A stretch of 64,000 bases of DNA from Nocardia mexicana NBRC 108244 (GTDB taxonomy: Bacteria > Actinomycetota > Actinomycetes > Mycobacteriales > Mycobacteriaceae): assembly GCF_001613165.1 (NCBI RefSeq), contig NZ_BDBV01000065.1:44074-108073 (forward strand), in the 5' to 3' direction. Made by a program: the position numbers and the translations under genes. This document shows positions 8,692 to 16,977 of this stretch, one piece after another. Below the pieces are notes generated by a model. It was not told the origin of the DNA. It saw nothing but the letters and a program-made list of their open reading frames with translations, and searched no databases. Position 1 is the first letter of the stretch, and each line of letters starts with the position of its first letter.

Positions 8692-9638
8692 GAGGCGGTC
8701 TCCCGGGCGGTATCGGACAGGGCGGTGACGACGACCGTGGGCGTCAGCCGATCGCGCAGCGTACGGTCGATCTCCCCGGCCAGGGGGATGACCACGGCGG
8801 CCGCCGACGTCGCCACGGCGTCGGTGAGCAGTGCGGGCCAGTCCGGCTCCGAATCGGCGGCCAGTGCGGCGATCACCGCCGCGGCCGCGGCATCGCCTGC
8901 GCCCGTGGGGTTTCCGGAGACCGGCTCGGGCAGCGCCGCCGACCAGGCTCCGGAACCGGTGACCGCGATCATGCCGTCGGCGCCGCGGGTGGCGATCACC
9001 GCGCGCACGCCGCGGTCGAGCAGCGGCCGCACCGCCGACACCACCTGCTCGGCCGTGGCCGCCGGCGCACCGGTGAGGCGTTCCAGTTCGTCGCGGTTGG
9101 GCATGAGCACCACGCCCGGCACCTCGGCGGCCATCCGCAGCGCCCGCCCGTCGACATCGCAGACGGTGGGCACGCCAGCCGCCAGCGCGGTGCGAGCCAG
9201 CTGGGCCGGGACCGAGTCGCCGACGCCGCCGGGCAGCGAGCCCGACACCACCATGCCGCCGGTATCCGGCAGCAGGCCCGCCACCCGGACCAGCAGCTGA
9301 TCGACGGCGTAGGGGTCGCCGACCCGCGCGCCCGGCTCCCAGAGCGCGGTCGCGGTGCCGTCGCCGGATTCGCTGATCACGACCGTGCGCCGTACCCACG
9401 GCAGCGCGTGCACGAAGTCCACCGGCAGTTCCAGCTCGGCGGCGGCGGCGAAGATATGGTCGGCGAAACCCGTTGCCCGGGAGTATTTTCCGAGCTGGTT
9501 CAGCACGCGGGTGACGTTGATCCCCTTGCCGCCGATCCGCTGCTCGACCGACAGCACCCTATGCTCCCGGCCACGCTCGAACCGCTCCATGCGGTAGGTC
9601 ATGTCGTAGGCGGGGTTCAACGTCACGGTGAGGATCAC
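8688..9638 (-). CDS. PfkB-family 1-phosphofructokinase / tagatose-6-phosphate kinase
   Basis: The protein shows VTLNPAYD at the N-terminus, GGKGINVTRVL (PfkB signature 1) and the NPTGAGDAAAA catalytic motif with its Asp base near the C-terminus. Length is 316 residues, typical of the LacC/FruK/PfkB group that phosphorylates fructose 1-phosphate or tagatose 6-phosphate. I chose GTG 9638 because it forms a GTGA overlap with the nagA stop and yields the family N-terminus; a GTG at 9647 is also in frame. It is followed by the aldolase in the operon, so it probably makes the bisphosphate that the aldolase splits. Confidence 0.88.
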   Translation of the reverse strand: MILTVTLNPAYDMTYRMERFERGREHRVLSVEQRIGGKGINVTRVLNQLGKYSRATGFADHIFAAAAELELPVDFVHALPWVRRTVVISESGDGTATALWEPGARVGDPYAVDQLLVRVAGLLPDTGGMVVSGSLPGGVGDSVPAQLARTALAAGVPTVCDVDGRALRMAAEVPGVVLMPNRDELERLTGAPAATAEQVVSAVRPLLDRGVRAVIATRGADGMIAVTGSGAWSAALPEPVSGNPTGAGDAAAAAVIAALAADSEPDWPALLTDAVATSAAAVVIPLAGEIDRTLRDRLTPTVVVTALSDTARETAS

Positions 9639-10795
9639 GTCAACCACTGTCCACGGCGCAGCACACGGCGCAACCCCAGGTCCGAATCCAGGACGATCGC
9701 GTCGGCGCGCAGGCCCGGACGCAGGTCACCGATATCGCCCAGGCCGACCGCCGCGGCCGGGGTGGTTGTCGCCGCTCGGACCGCATCGGGCAGGGCCACC
9801 CCGCACTCGCGCACCGCCCAGCGCAGGCATTGCCGCAGGGTGGCGGTGCCGCCCGCGATCGACCCGGTGGCGACGCGCGCGACCCCGCCCGTCACCCGCA
9901 CCGACTGCGGGCCGAGCCGGTACTCGCCGTCCGCCAGTCCCGCGGCCTGCATGGCATCGGTGATCAGCGCGACCCGGTCCGGCGCGGTGGCGAAAACCAG
10001 TGCACCGAAACCGGGTTCGACGTGCACGCCGTCGCCGATCAGCTCCACGACCGCCTGCTGTTCCGCGGCGGCCACCAGACCGGCCGCGACCGGGCCCGGC
10101 GACCGGTGATGCAGAGGCGGCATGCCGTTGGCCAGATGGGTAACCACGGTGCCGAACCCGTTCGGCGCCAGGGCGGCCCGGAAGGCCGCGTACTCGGCAT
10201 CGCTGTGACCGAGGGCCACCACGACACCACGCTCGGCGAGCAATTTCGCGGCCGCGTCGAAGCCCTGGCGTTCCGGGGCCAGGGTCATCACGCGGAGATG
10301 ACCGCCCGCGGCCTCCAGCAACCGCTCGATCAGCGCCGGATCGGGATCGGTGAGATACCTGGGATCCTGTGCGCCACAGCGCGCTTCGGACAGGAACGGA
10401 CCCTCGATGTGAATGCCCGCGACGGTGCCGTCCTCGGCCAGGGTCCGCAATGTGGCCGTTTGCGCCACCATATCGTCCGGCGCACCTGTCACGACGCTCG
10501 CGACCACGCTGGTCGCGCCCTGCCGCTGGTGGAATTCGGCGGCGGCCCGTGCCTCGTCGACGTCGGTGGTATCGAAGCGATGCCCGTATCCGCCGTGATT
10601 GTGAATGTCCACCAGCCCGGGCACGATCGTGCCGAGGTACGGCGGGACCTCGGAACCACGGTGTGCCGCAGACCATTCCGGCAATGTCGTGACGGCCTCA
10701 ATCTGTTCGCCACATATCGACACGACACCGTCGTCGATCAGGTGCGACGCCGATACGATCCGTCCGCGCACCTGGAGCCCCGCGCCCTCGCTCAC
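9635..10795 (-). CDS. nagA: N-acetylglucosamine/galactosamine-6-phosphate deacetylase
   Basis: The product has DIHNHGGYGH (metal-site His pair region), GIHIEGPFL with the metal Glu, the VALGHSDA and THLANGMPP segments with metal/substrate His, and LITDAMQAAG with the catalytic Asp. These are the ordered motifs of the NagA amidohydrolase branch. It removes acetate from the N-acetylhexosamine 6-phosphate. GTG 10795 gives 386 residues, the family norm. In the operon it lies between the ROK kinase, which would phosphorylate the sugar, and the PfkB kinase. NagA and AgaA cannot be told apart by motif alone. Confidence 0.93.
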   Translation of the reverse strand: MSEGAGLQVRGRIVSASHLIDDGVVSICGEQIEAVTTLPEWSAAHRGSEVPPYLGTIVPGLVDIHNHGGYGHRFDTTDVDEARAAAEFHQRQGATSVVASVVTGAPDDMVAQTATLRTLAEDGTVAGIHIEGPFLSEARCGAQDPRYLTDPDPALIERLLEAAGGHLRVMTLAPERQGFDAAAKLLAERGVVVALGHSDAEYAAFRAALAPNGFGTVVTHLANGMPPLHHRSPGPVAAGLVAAAEQQAVVELIGDGVHVEPGFGALVFATAPDRVALITDAMQAAGLADGEYRLGPQSVRVTGGVARVATGSIAGGTATLRQCLRWAVRECGVALPDAVRAATTTPAAAVGLGDIGDLRPGLRADAIVLDSDLGLRRVLRRGQWLT

Positions 10796-10846
10796 CGCGC
10801 CTCCCCGAGCAGGCAGCACGGCACCGTTTCCGCCGGAGGACAAGTC

Positions 10847-10921
10847 GTCGTCCCGACATGCTTCTGGCCGGAATCTATCGCCTCCGAGCAGAGATTCCGG
10901 CCAAGAGCGTGCCGGAATGAC
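10847..10921. repeat. Inverted pair of the dispersed dyad repeat, copies B1 and B2
   Basis: Copy B1 (10847-10874) is in reverse orientation and copy B2 (10894-10921) is forward. Together they give a large inverted repeat with a perfect core GGCCGGAATCT / AGATTCCGGCC. It lies in the 202-base gap between the ROK kinase and nagA genes and could form a strong hairpin in the operon transcript. Confidence 0.7.
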
Positions 10922-10954
10922 GTGCGGGGAGTGCGCCGGAATGACGTGCGGGGA
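10911..10954. repeat. Two tandem 24-bp-period direct repeats
   Basis: GCCGGAATGACGTGCGGGGA occurs at 10911-10930 and again, identical, at 10935-10954. It extends the 3' part of dispersed repeat copy B2 and shows local duplication of that element. Confidence 0.75.
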
Positions 10955-10997
10955 CTGCACCGCGGTCGCGACGGGCGCACTGTAGGAGCGGCGCGCC

Positions 10998-11924
10998 TCA
11001 TTCCAGCACCCCCGCACGGGCGTAGTGGGCCGCGCCGACCAGGCCCGCTCGGGCGCCGAACTGTCCCAGCACAACTCGGGGAGCGGGGGCTATTCGCAGC
11101 AGTTGGACGAGCCGGTCCTGCAGGGTCTCGGTGAGCACCGCACCGGCGCCGGCCAGGCCGCCGCCGAGTACGACCATTTCGGGGCAGGTGGCGTGGACTA
11201 TGCCGAACAAGCCCTCGGCGAGGGCGTCCACGGCGTCGTCGAACACGGCCCTGGCGTCCGGGTCGGTGTCCAGGGCGGCGAAAACCGCTTCGGCGCCGGG
11301 GATCTCGCGCCCGGTGCGGGCACTGTAGGCGCGGGCGATGGCGGCGCCGGAGGCTACGGTTTCCACACAGCCGATATTGCCGCACGGGCACCGTAATCCG
11401 TCGCGGTGACGCACCGGGATGTGGCCGTACTCACCGGCCTGCCCGGCGGCGCCGCGCACCAGCCGCCCGCCTACCGACAGCGTGCCGCTGATGCCGGTCC
11501 CGAGGATCAGGACGCACACGTCGTCGCAACCGCGGCCCGCGCCGTAGCGCCATTCGGCCCAGCCCGCGACGGCGACATCGTGTTCGATCAGCACCGGAAG
11601 TTCCCACCGGTCGCGAAAGCGGCTGCCCACCTTCACATCACGCCAGCCGACATTGCTGCTGAACACGGCCAGTGAGCGGGCCGGGTCGACGATGCCGGGC
11701 AGCACCACGGCCGCGCGGGCCACCCGTTCGCGCTGCACCGGCGGCAGCTCGGCCAGCAGGCCCGCGCCGAGTTCGCCCATGGCATCGAACGCCGCCTCCC
11801 CGGAAGGGGTCGCCACGATGCCCGAACCCAGCACCGCCCCGGCCGCATCGGTGATCTCGCCCTTGATCGTGGTCCCGCCGACATCGACGGCGAGCACCAG
11901 ATCCGGGGGTTCGACGGCGGTCAC
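10998..11924 (-). CDS. ROK-family sugar kinase
   Basis: The protein begins with LAVDVGGTTIKGEI, the phosphate-loop ATP-binding motif of ROK kinases. It has LILGTGISGTLSVGG in the middle, then GEYGHIPV with the catalytic-region residues and CPCGNIGCVE, the zinc-binding Cys cluster that defines the family. Length is 308 residues. It phosphorylates a hexose or N-acetylhexosamine at C6 in the cytoplasm. It starts with GTG 11924, 10 bases after the SIS gene in the same direction, and precedes nagA. This makes an N-acetylhexosamine kinase role (NagK or AgaK type) the best inference; glucokinase is possible. Confidence 0.9.
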   Translation of the reverse strand: MTAVEPPDLVLAVDVGGTTIKGEITDAAGAVLGSGIVATPSGEAAFDAMGELGAGLLAELPPVQRERVARAAVVLPGIVDPARSLAVFSSNVGWRDVKVGSRFRDRWELPVLIEHDVAVAGWAEWRYGAGRGCDDVCVLILGTGISGTLSVGGRLVRGAAGQAGEYGHIPVRHRDGLRCPCGNIGCVETVASGAAIARAYSARTGREIPGAEAVFAALDTDPDARAVFDDAVDALAEGLFGIVHATCPEMVVLGGGLAGAGAVLTETLQDRLVQLLRIAPAPRVVLGQFGARAGLVGAAHYARAGVLE

Positions 11925-11934
11925 GCCCGGCCCG

Positions 11935-12876
11935 TCACTCGAGGATCACCGAGCGGTTCAGGCTGCGCGGCCGGTCGGGATCCAGACCCAGATCGGCGGC
12001 GCGCAGCACACACAGCCGGTGCACCCGCACCAGGTCGGCCATCGGGTCGATGGCGCGATGTTCGAAATGCGCTCCGGTGGCCGCGATGTCGTCGGCGAGG
12101 CCGTCGATCACCGGCCCGAACGCCCATACCGCCCGGCCGGGCGCGGCGATACTGATCGGCCCGTGCCGGTACTCGGTGGCCAGGTAGCCCTCGGTCCAGG
12201 CCTGACAGGACTCGCGCAGCTTCAGCCCGGCCTCGTCGGCCAGCGCGGCGGCGAAACCCATGCCCACGAAGCTGATCTGCTCGGCGTGCCGCACGCCCGC
12301 GACCGACTCCTCGAGGTCCTCGGCCAGCACCGCGCGGGCCTGTGCGATCACCGGGGCCAAGTCCTCGCCCAGGTGCCGGCGCAGGATCGCCAGCGTCGTC
12401 GTCGCGAATCGGGTCTGCACGACCGACCGCTCGTCGACGGTGTCGATGAGGATCGGATCGCCCAGTTCGAGCACGGGGGTCCCGGGGCTGGAACAGATCA
12501 CGGTGCGCGGCACGCCCGCCGGGAGCGCGCGCATCGCATCCACGACCTCGGTGGTCGTTCCGGAGCGGCAGATCACCAGGTAGCGGTCGTAGTCGCGCCC
12601 GGCGGGGACCTGACCGGCGGGCCAGGCATCGGTCAGCCCCTGGCCTGCGGACTCGCGCAGACCGGCAAAAGCGCGGGACATGAAAAGCGAGGTGCCACAA
12701 CCGATGACGGCCACCCGCTCACCCGGCGCCGGGAGCAGCGCGGAGTGTTCGGCGGCGATCGACGCGGCGCGCGTCCAGTCGTCGGGCTGGGTGGCCACCT
12801 CGGCGGCCAGGTGGGTTTCGGGGATTCGCTCGGCAGAGGTCGGCACGACACCAGGATCGGCCCGATGATCGTTCAT
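11935..12876 (-). CDS. SIS-domain sugar isomerase/deaminase (AgaS/GlmS C-domain type)
   Basis: The 313-residue protein has two sugar isomerase (SIS) domains. The first includes AVIGCGTSLFMSRAF and ICRSGTTTEVVDA, the phosphosugar-binding Ser/Thr loops; the second contains FVGMGFAAALADE and EYRHGPIS. This arrangement is shared by AgaS, FrlB and the isomerase half of GlmS. Without a glutaminase domain it likely deaminates or isomerises an amino-sugar phosphate. It is the promoter-proximal gene of the amino-sugar operon, divergent from the ABC importer genes across a 125-base region with clear inverted repeats. Confidence 0.88.
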   Translation of the reverse strand: MNDHRADPGVVPTSAERIPETHLAAEVATQPDDWTRAASIAAEHSALLPAPGERVAVIGCGTSLFMSRAFAGLRESAGQGLTDAWPAGQVPAGRDYDRYLVICRSGTTTEVVDAMRALPAGVPRTVICSSPGTPVLELGDPILIDTVDERSVVQTRFATTTLAILRRHLGEDLAPVIAQARAVLAEDLEESVAGVRHAEQISFVGMGFAAALADEAGLKLRESCQAWTEGYLATEYRHGPISIAAPGRAVWAFGPVIDGLADDIAATGAHFEHRAIDPMADLVRVHRLCVLRAADLGLDPDRPRSLNRSVILE

Positions 12877-12888
12877 GTCAACTTTACA

Positions 12889-12909
12889 ATCGAAACGGTC
12901 ACATTCGAT
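12889..12909. promoter_or_regulatory. Inverted repeat in divergent sugar-operon promoter
   Basis: ATCGAA (12889-12894) and TTCGAT (12904-12909) are exact complements 9 bases apart. They lie 12 bases upstream of the SIS gene start and in the upstream region of the importer. This is a candidate operator for the DeoR-type regulator encoded at 16059. Confidence 0.4.
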
Positions 12910-12913
12910 CACC

Positions 12914-12925
12914 GTTAGCGCTAAC
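12914..12925. promoter_or_regulatory. 12-bp perfect palindrome GTTAGCGCTAAC
   Basis: The palindrome lies between the divergent SIS gene and the binding-protein gene, next to the ATCGAA/TTCGAT dyad. LacI/DeoR-type and global sugar regulators bind such symmetric sites; which protein binds here is not shown. Confidence 0.5.
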
Positions 12926-13001
12926 CTCTGTGCAATCGAATCGTTCGCTTCATCATCCGCGGTTCGTATCGCCGGGTGTGCACTTTGGAAAGGTTCTACT
13001 C

Positions 13002-14246
13002 GTGAAACGTCCACTCCGCGGCGCGTTCTCGTCGATAGCGCTGTTCACCGGCTTGGCCCTGGCGGTGTCCTCCTGTGGGTTCGGTGGCAACTCCTCCGAC
13101 GACTCGGACCCGAACACCCTGTCCTTCCTGGCCGCGTCCTACAGCGACGGCACCAAGGCGTCCTGGGACCGGATCACCGCCGACTTCCACGCGCAGAATC
13201 CGGATATCAAGGTGAATGTGCAGGTGGAGTCGTGGGATTCGATCAACGACGTGGTGCGGACCAAGCTCCAGTCGAAATCGACCACCCCCGACCTCCTCAA
13301 CATCGACGCCTACTCCACCTTCGCCACCGACGGCCAGCTCTACCCGGCTTCCGAGGTCGTCTCCCCCGCGGTGCTCGCCGACATTCAGCCCGGCTTCGCG
13401 AAGAACGCGTCGATCGGCGGAACCCAGTGGGCGCTACCGCTGTTCGCGTCCACGCGCACACTGTTCTACAACACCGAGCTACTGGCCCGGGCGGGCGTCG
13501 CCACACCCCCGAAGACCTGGGCCGAGCTGACCGACGCGGCCAAGAAGATCCAAGCGCTCGGCGGCGGCGTCTCCGGGTACGGCCTCCCGCTGGGCAGTGA
13601 GGAGGCTCAGGGCGAGACGTCGATCTGGACCTTCGGCGCGGGCGGAAACTGGAGCGACGGCGACAAGATCACCGTCGACACCGCCGCCAACACCGAGGGC
13701 GTGCAGGCAATGAAATCTGTCGCGGAATCCGGTGTGACACAGCCGAATCCGGGAGCCACAGACCGCAAGGACGTCATCAACTCCTTCATCCAGGGCAAGA
13801 TCGGCATGATCGAGGGCCTGCCACCGGTGATCGGCATGATCGACCAGAAGAACCCGGGCCTGAAGTACGCGACCGCGCCCTCCCCCACCAAGTCCGGTGA
13901 TCCGGTGACCCTCGGCGTCGCCGACCACCTGATGGCCTTCAAGAAGGACGGCAAGAAGACCGAGGCGATCAAGAAGTTCCTCGACTACTTCTACTCCGCC
14001 CCCGTCTACTCCAAGTTCGTGCAGAGCGAGCACTTCATCCCGATCACCACCGGCGGCACCCAGGCAATGGCCGAGGATCCGGTGGTCAAGGCGTTCTCCG
14101 CCACGCTGCCCGTGGCGAAGTTCTACCCGAGCAACAATCCGAAGTGGGGCGCCGCGCAGGGCGCCATCCGGCAGCAGATGGGCACCGTCGCGCAGGGCGC
14201 CGACCCGGCCTCGGTGCTGCAGAGGATTCAGCAGGCGGCGAGTTGA
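13002..14246 (+). CDS. Carbohydrate ABC transporter substrate-binding lipoprotein
   Basis: The product has a positively charged start (MKRPLRG), a hydrophobic signal segment and a lipobox ending AVSSC at about residue 25, so it is exported and lipid-anchored. The mature part (LNIDAYST, TLFYNTELLARAGV, PPKTWAEL) is typical of family 1 (UgpB/MalE-like) sugar-binding proteins; length is 414 residues. GTG 13002 was chosen because GGAAAGG lies at the right distance and the signal peptide begins there. It is followed by two CUT1 permeases. No ATPase is encoded here, so a shared MsiK-type ATPase elsewhere probably drives the importer. Confidence 0.92.
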   Translation: MKRPLRGAFSSIALFTGLALAVSSCGFGGNSSDDSDPNTLSFLAASYSDGTKASWDRITADFHAQNPDIKVNVQVESWDSINDVVRTKLQSKSTTPDLLNIDAYSTFATDGQLYPASEVVSPAVLADIQPGFAKNASIGGTQWALPLFASTRTLFYNTELLARAGVATPPKTWAELTDAAKKIQALGGGVSGYGLPLGSEEAQGETSIWTFGAGGNWSDGDKITVDTAANTEGVQAMKSVAESGVTQPNPGATDRKDVINSFIQGKIGMIEGLPPVIGMIDQKNPGLKYATAPSPTKSGDPVTLGVADHLMAFKKDGKKTEAIKKFLDYFYSAPVYSKFVQSEHFIPITTGGTQAMAEDPVVKAFSATLPVAKFYPSNNPKWGAAQGAIRQQMGTVAQGADPASVLQRIQQAAS

Positions 14247-14257
14247 GGGGCGTCGCC

Positions 14258-15151
14258 GTGAAATCCGGGTCCCGGTCCACGGCAACGCTCCGGGCGCTGC
14301 CGTGGGTCGGCCCGGTGCTGATCCTGATCGCGGGTGTGGTCGCGTTCCCGGCGGGCTACATGCTGTGGACGTCCACCCGCAATCTGAGTGCCTACGGACA
14401 GGATCGCGGCCCGGCCGGGCTCGCGAACTTCCGCAAACTGTTCGCGATAGACGAGTTGGGCAGCGTACTGCTGCACACGGTGGTGTGGGTGGTGGCGGTC
14501 GTGGTGATCACGCTCGTGCTGTCGGCGGGCCTGGCACAGTTCCTGAACAAGGACTTCCCGGGCCGCACCGCGGTGCGCATGGCGATCCTGGTGCCGTGGG
14601 CGGCGTCGGTGGTGATGACGACGACGATCTTCGCCTACATGCTGGACCCCGACGTTGGCATCGCCAACCGGTTCCTGGTCGACATCGGCGTGCTGGACCG
14701 GGGTTTCGGCTTCACCAAGGAGGCGGGTCCGGCGTTCCTGGTGGCGATCGGGGTGGCGGTGTTCGTCTCGATTCCGTTCACGACCTACACGATTCTGGCC
14801 GGGCTGCAGGCGATTCCGTCGGAGATCGAGGAGGCGGGCCGGGTGGACGGCGCGGGCGTCTGGCAGCGCTACCGGCACCTGACCCTGCCGCAGCTGCGGC
14901 CCGCGATCGCCGTGGCGACGGTCATCAACATCATCAACGTCTTCAACTCGCTGCCGATCCTGCAGGTGCTGACCGGCAGCATCGCGGGCTTCTCCGCCGA
15001 CACCACGACCACGTTGACGTTCAAGCTGATTCGGCAGAACCAGGAGGTCGCGACGGCGGCCGCGATGAGCGTGCTGAACTTCGCGCTGATCGTGGTGATC
15101 ATCGCGATCTACGTGAAGCTGATCCGCCCGGCCGGGGAGGAGGCGCGATGA
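14258..15151 (+). CDS. Sugar ABC transporter permease 1 (CUT1, UgpA/MalF type)
   Basis: The 297-residue membrane protein has about six hydrophobic segments. The cytoplasmic EAA loop reads IPSEIEEAGRVDGAGVWQRY, the contact site for the ATPase in CUT1 importers. The GTG start at 14258 follows TTGAGGGG and lies 11 bases after the binding-protein stop. Its end overlaps the next permease by 4 bases (ATGA). By family it forms a heterodimeric channel with the product of the next gene. Confidence 0.92.
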   Translation: MKSGSRSTATLRALPWVGPVLILIAGVVAFPAGYMLWTSTRNLSAYGQDRGPAGLANFRKLFAIDELGSVLLHTVVWVVAVVVITLVLSAGLAQFLNKDFPGRTAVRMAILVPWAASVVMTTTIFAYMLDPDVGIANRFLVDIGVLDRGFGFTKEAGPAFLVAIGVAVFVSIPFTTYTILAGLQAIPSEIEEAGRVDGAGVWQRYRHLTLPQLRPAIAVATVINIINVFNSLPILQVLTGSIAGFSADTTTTLTFKLIRQNQEVATAAAMSVLNFALIVVIIAIYVKLIRPAGEEAR

Positions 15152-16062
15152 GGGCGTCTGCTCCCATAGCAACCATCTCGGAGGGCACCATCGAATCGCC
15201 TGCCGGACCGCCGGTTTCACCTGCCACGGCGGGGAAGAAACCCCGGCGTCGCTGGGACCTGACTCTCGTCGGCATGGTCATCGCGGCGATCTTCCTGATC
15301 CCGTACGTCGTGATGGTGCTCGGCTCGCTCAAGCCACGCTCGGAGATTCTGCGGATACCGCCGACATATCTGCCGGAGCAATGGAGTCCGAGCAACTACT
15401 CCAGCATGTGGAACACCCCCGAGACTCCACTGTCGTTCAACATGGTCAGCACCGTGGTGATCTCGGTATTCGCCACCGTGGTGGTGCTGCTGGTGGCGAT
15501 CCCCGCCGCGTACTACACGGCGCGGCGGCGCTTTCCGGGCAAGATCGCGTTCCTGGGCCTGGTGCTGGTGACGCAGATGCTGCAGCCGACCGTGCTGGTG
15601 ACCGGCCTGATCCGGGAGTTCTTCACGCTCGGCATCAACGACACCTGGCTGGCGATGATCCTGGTGAACGCGGCGTTCAACCTGTCGTTCGCGGTGTGGA
15701 TCCTGCACAGCTTCTTCGCGTCGATACCCGTGGAGATCGAGGAGGCCGCACAGCTGGACGGACTGAGCCGGCTGCAGATCCTGACCCGGGTGAGCCTGCC
15801 GCTGGTGTGGCCGGGCATCGTCACCGCGACCATTTTCGCGTTCGTGTCGTGCTGGAACGAATTCGCCGCCAGCCTGGTGATCCTGACCACGCCCGAGAAC
15901 CAGCCGCTGTCCGTGGCCTTGACGAAGTTCATCGGGCAATACGACACGGCTTGGCAATATGTATTCGCCATCTCTACGGTCGGCATCGTGCCCGTTGTCA
16001 TCCTGTTCGCGCTCATCGAGAAGCGCCTGGTCGCCGGCCTTACCGCCGGTAGCGTGAAATGA
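15148..16062 (+). CDS. Sugar ABC transporter permease 2 (CUT1, UgpE/MalG type)
   Basis: The product has a proline-rich cytoplasmic N-terminus of about 35 residues, then about six membrane segments. The EAA loop is IPVEIEEAAQLDGLSRLQIL, with a terminal LIEKRLVAGLTAGSVK tail typical of MalG-like subunits. Length is 304 residues. The ATG overlaps the stop of permease 1 and its stop overlaps the ATG of the DeoR regulator, so the four genes are coupled. It partners permease 1 for uptake of the sugar that the divergent operon degrades. Confidence 0.92.
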   Translation: MRASAPIATISEGTIESPAGPPVSPATAGKKPRRRWDLTLVGMVIAAIFLIPYVVMVLGSLKPRSEILRIPPTYLPEQWSPSNYSSMWNTPETPLSFNMVSTVVISVFATVVVLLVAIPAAYYTARRRFPGKIAFLGLVLVTQMLQPTVLVTGLIREFFTLGINDTWLAMILVNAAFNLSFAVWILHSFFASIPVEIEEAAQLDGLSRLQILTRVSLPLVWPGIVTATIFAFVSCWNEFAASLVILTTPENQPLSVALTKFIGQYDTAWQYVFAISTVGIVPVVILFALIEKRLVAGLTAGSVK

Positions 16063-16847
16063 CCGCTGCGGCCGATCGGTCCCAGCGCTGGAACCGGCTG
16101 CTGGAACTGCTGGCCGATACCGGACGGCTGTCGGTGGAGGAGGCCGCCGCGGTACTCGGCGTCTCCCCCGCCACCATCCGCCGCGACTTCACCGCGCTGG
16201 CCGATCAGCAACTGGCCACCCGCACGCACGGCGGCATCGTCGCCACGTCGGTCGCCTACGAGCTGCCCGCCCGGTACCGCAGCGCCGATGCGGCCAAGCA
16301 GCGCGTCGCCGAATACGCTGCGGGACTGGTGGATCCGACCGAGGTGGTGGGTCTCAACGGCGGCACCACCACGACGGCGGTGGCCCGCGCGCTGGCCGGG
16401 CGCCCGGACCTGCCGACCTCGGCCGACAACCAGATGACCATCGTCACCAACGCGCTCAACATCGCCAGCGAGATGGTGTTGCGACCGCAGCTGCGCACCA
16501 TCTGCCTCGGCGGGATGGCCCGGCGCGAGTCCTACGAATTGCACGGTCCGCTGGCCGAACGCGCCCTGGCCGAATTGCATTTGGACACGGTCATTCTCGG
16601 CGTCAACGCGATCTCGGCCACCGGTGGCGCTCAGTGCCGCCACCTGGACGAGGCGGGCGTGAACGCCGAAATGGCGCACCGCGCAACCCGTGTCATCGCG
16701 GTGGCCACCGCCGAGAAGCTGGAGCAGACGGCCCTGGCCCGCATCTGCCCCATCGAGGAGATCGACATCCTGGTGCTCGACAACGCCGCAGAACCGGCCG
16801 CAGTGGCCGCAATTCGCGAGGCGGGGGTACGGGTAGACCTGGTGTGA
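16059..16847 (+). CDS. DeoR-family transcriptional regulator
   Basis: The protein has the DeoR N-terminal winged helix-turn-helix (LLELLADTGRLSVEEAAAVLGVSPATIRRDF) within the first 50 residues. The DeoR sensor domain follows, with GLNGGTTTTAVARAL, the phosphosugar-binding loop, and VILGVNAIS later. Length is 262 residues, slightly above the usual 250. DeoR proteins repress sugar operons and are released by phosphorylated intermediates. It is co-translated with the importer. It likely controls both divergent units through the symmetric sites at 12889-12925. Confidence 0.92.
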   Translation: MTAAADRSQRWNRLLELLADTGRLSVEEAAAVLGVSPATIRRDFTALADQQLATRTHGGIVATSVAYELPARYRSADAAKQRVAEYAAGLVDPTEVVGLNGGTTTTAVARALAGRPDLPTSADNQMTIVTNALNIASEMVLRPQLRTICLGGMARRESYELHGPLAERALAELHLDTVILGVNAISATGGAQCRHLDEAGVNAEMAHRATRVIAVATAEKLEQTALARICPIEEIDILVLDNAAEPAAVAAIREAGVRVDLV

Positions 16848-16977
16848 GCGAAGCCCTCGCGGGACCGACTCGCCGCCGTCAGCTCGACACTTGACCATGC
16901 CGCTACGGCACAGCCGAGACTGGCGCCCGAGTCGGCACACCCCGTGCCGTGGAATCGGTGCCGGAGGAGTGACGGCC

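Noticed and set aside
10796..10997. Possible CRISPR-like array between nagA and the ROK gene because of direct and inverted repeats
   Set aside because: Only two direct repeats with a 4-base spacer, and an inverted pair of a dispersed element; there are no uniform spacers or cas genes.
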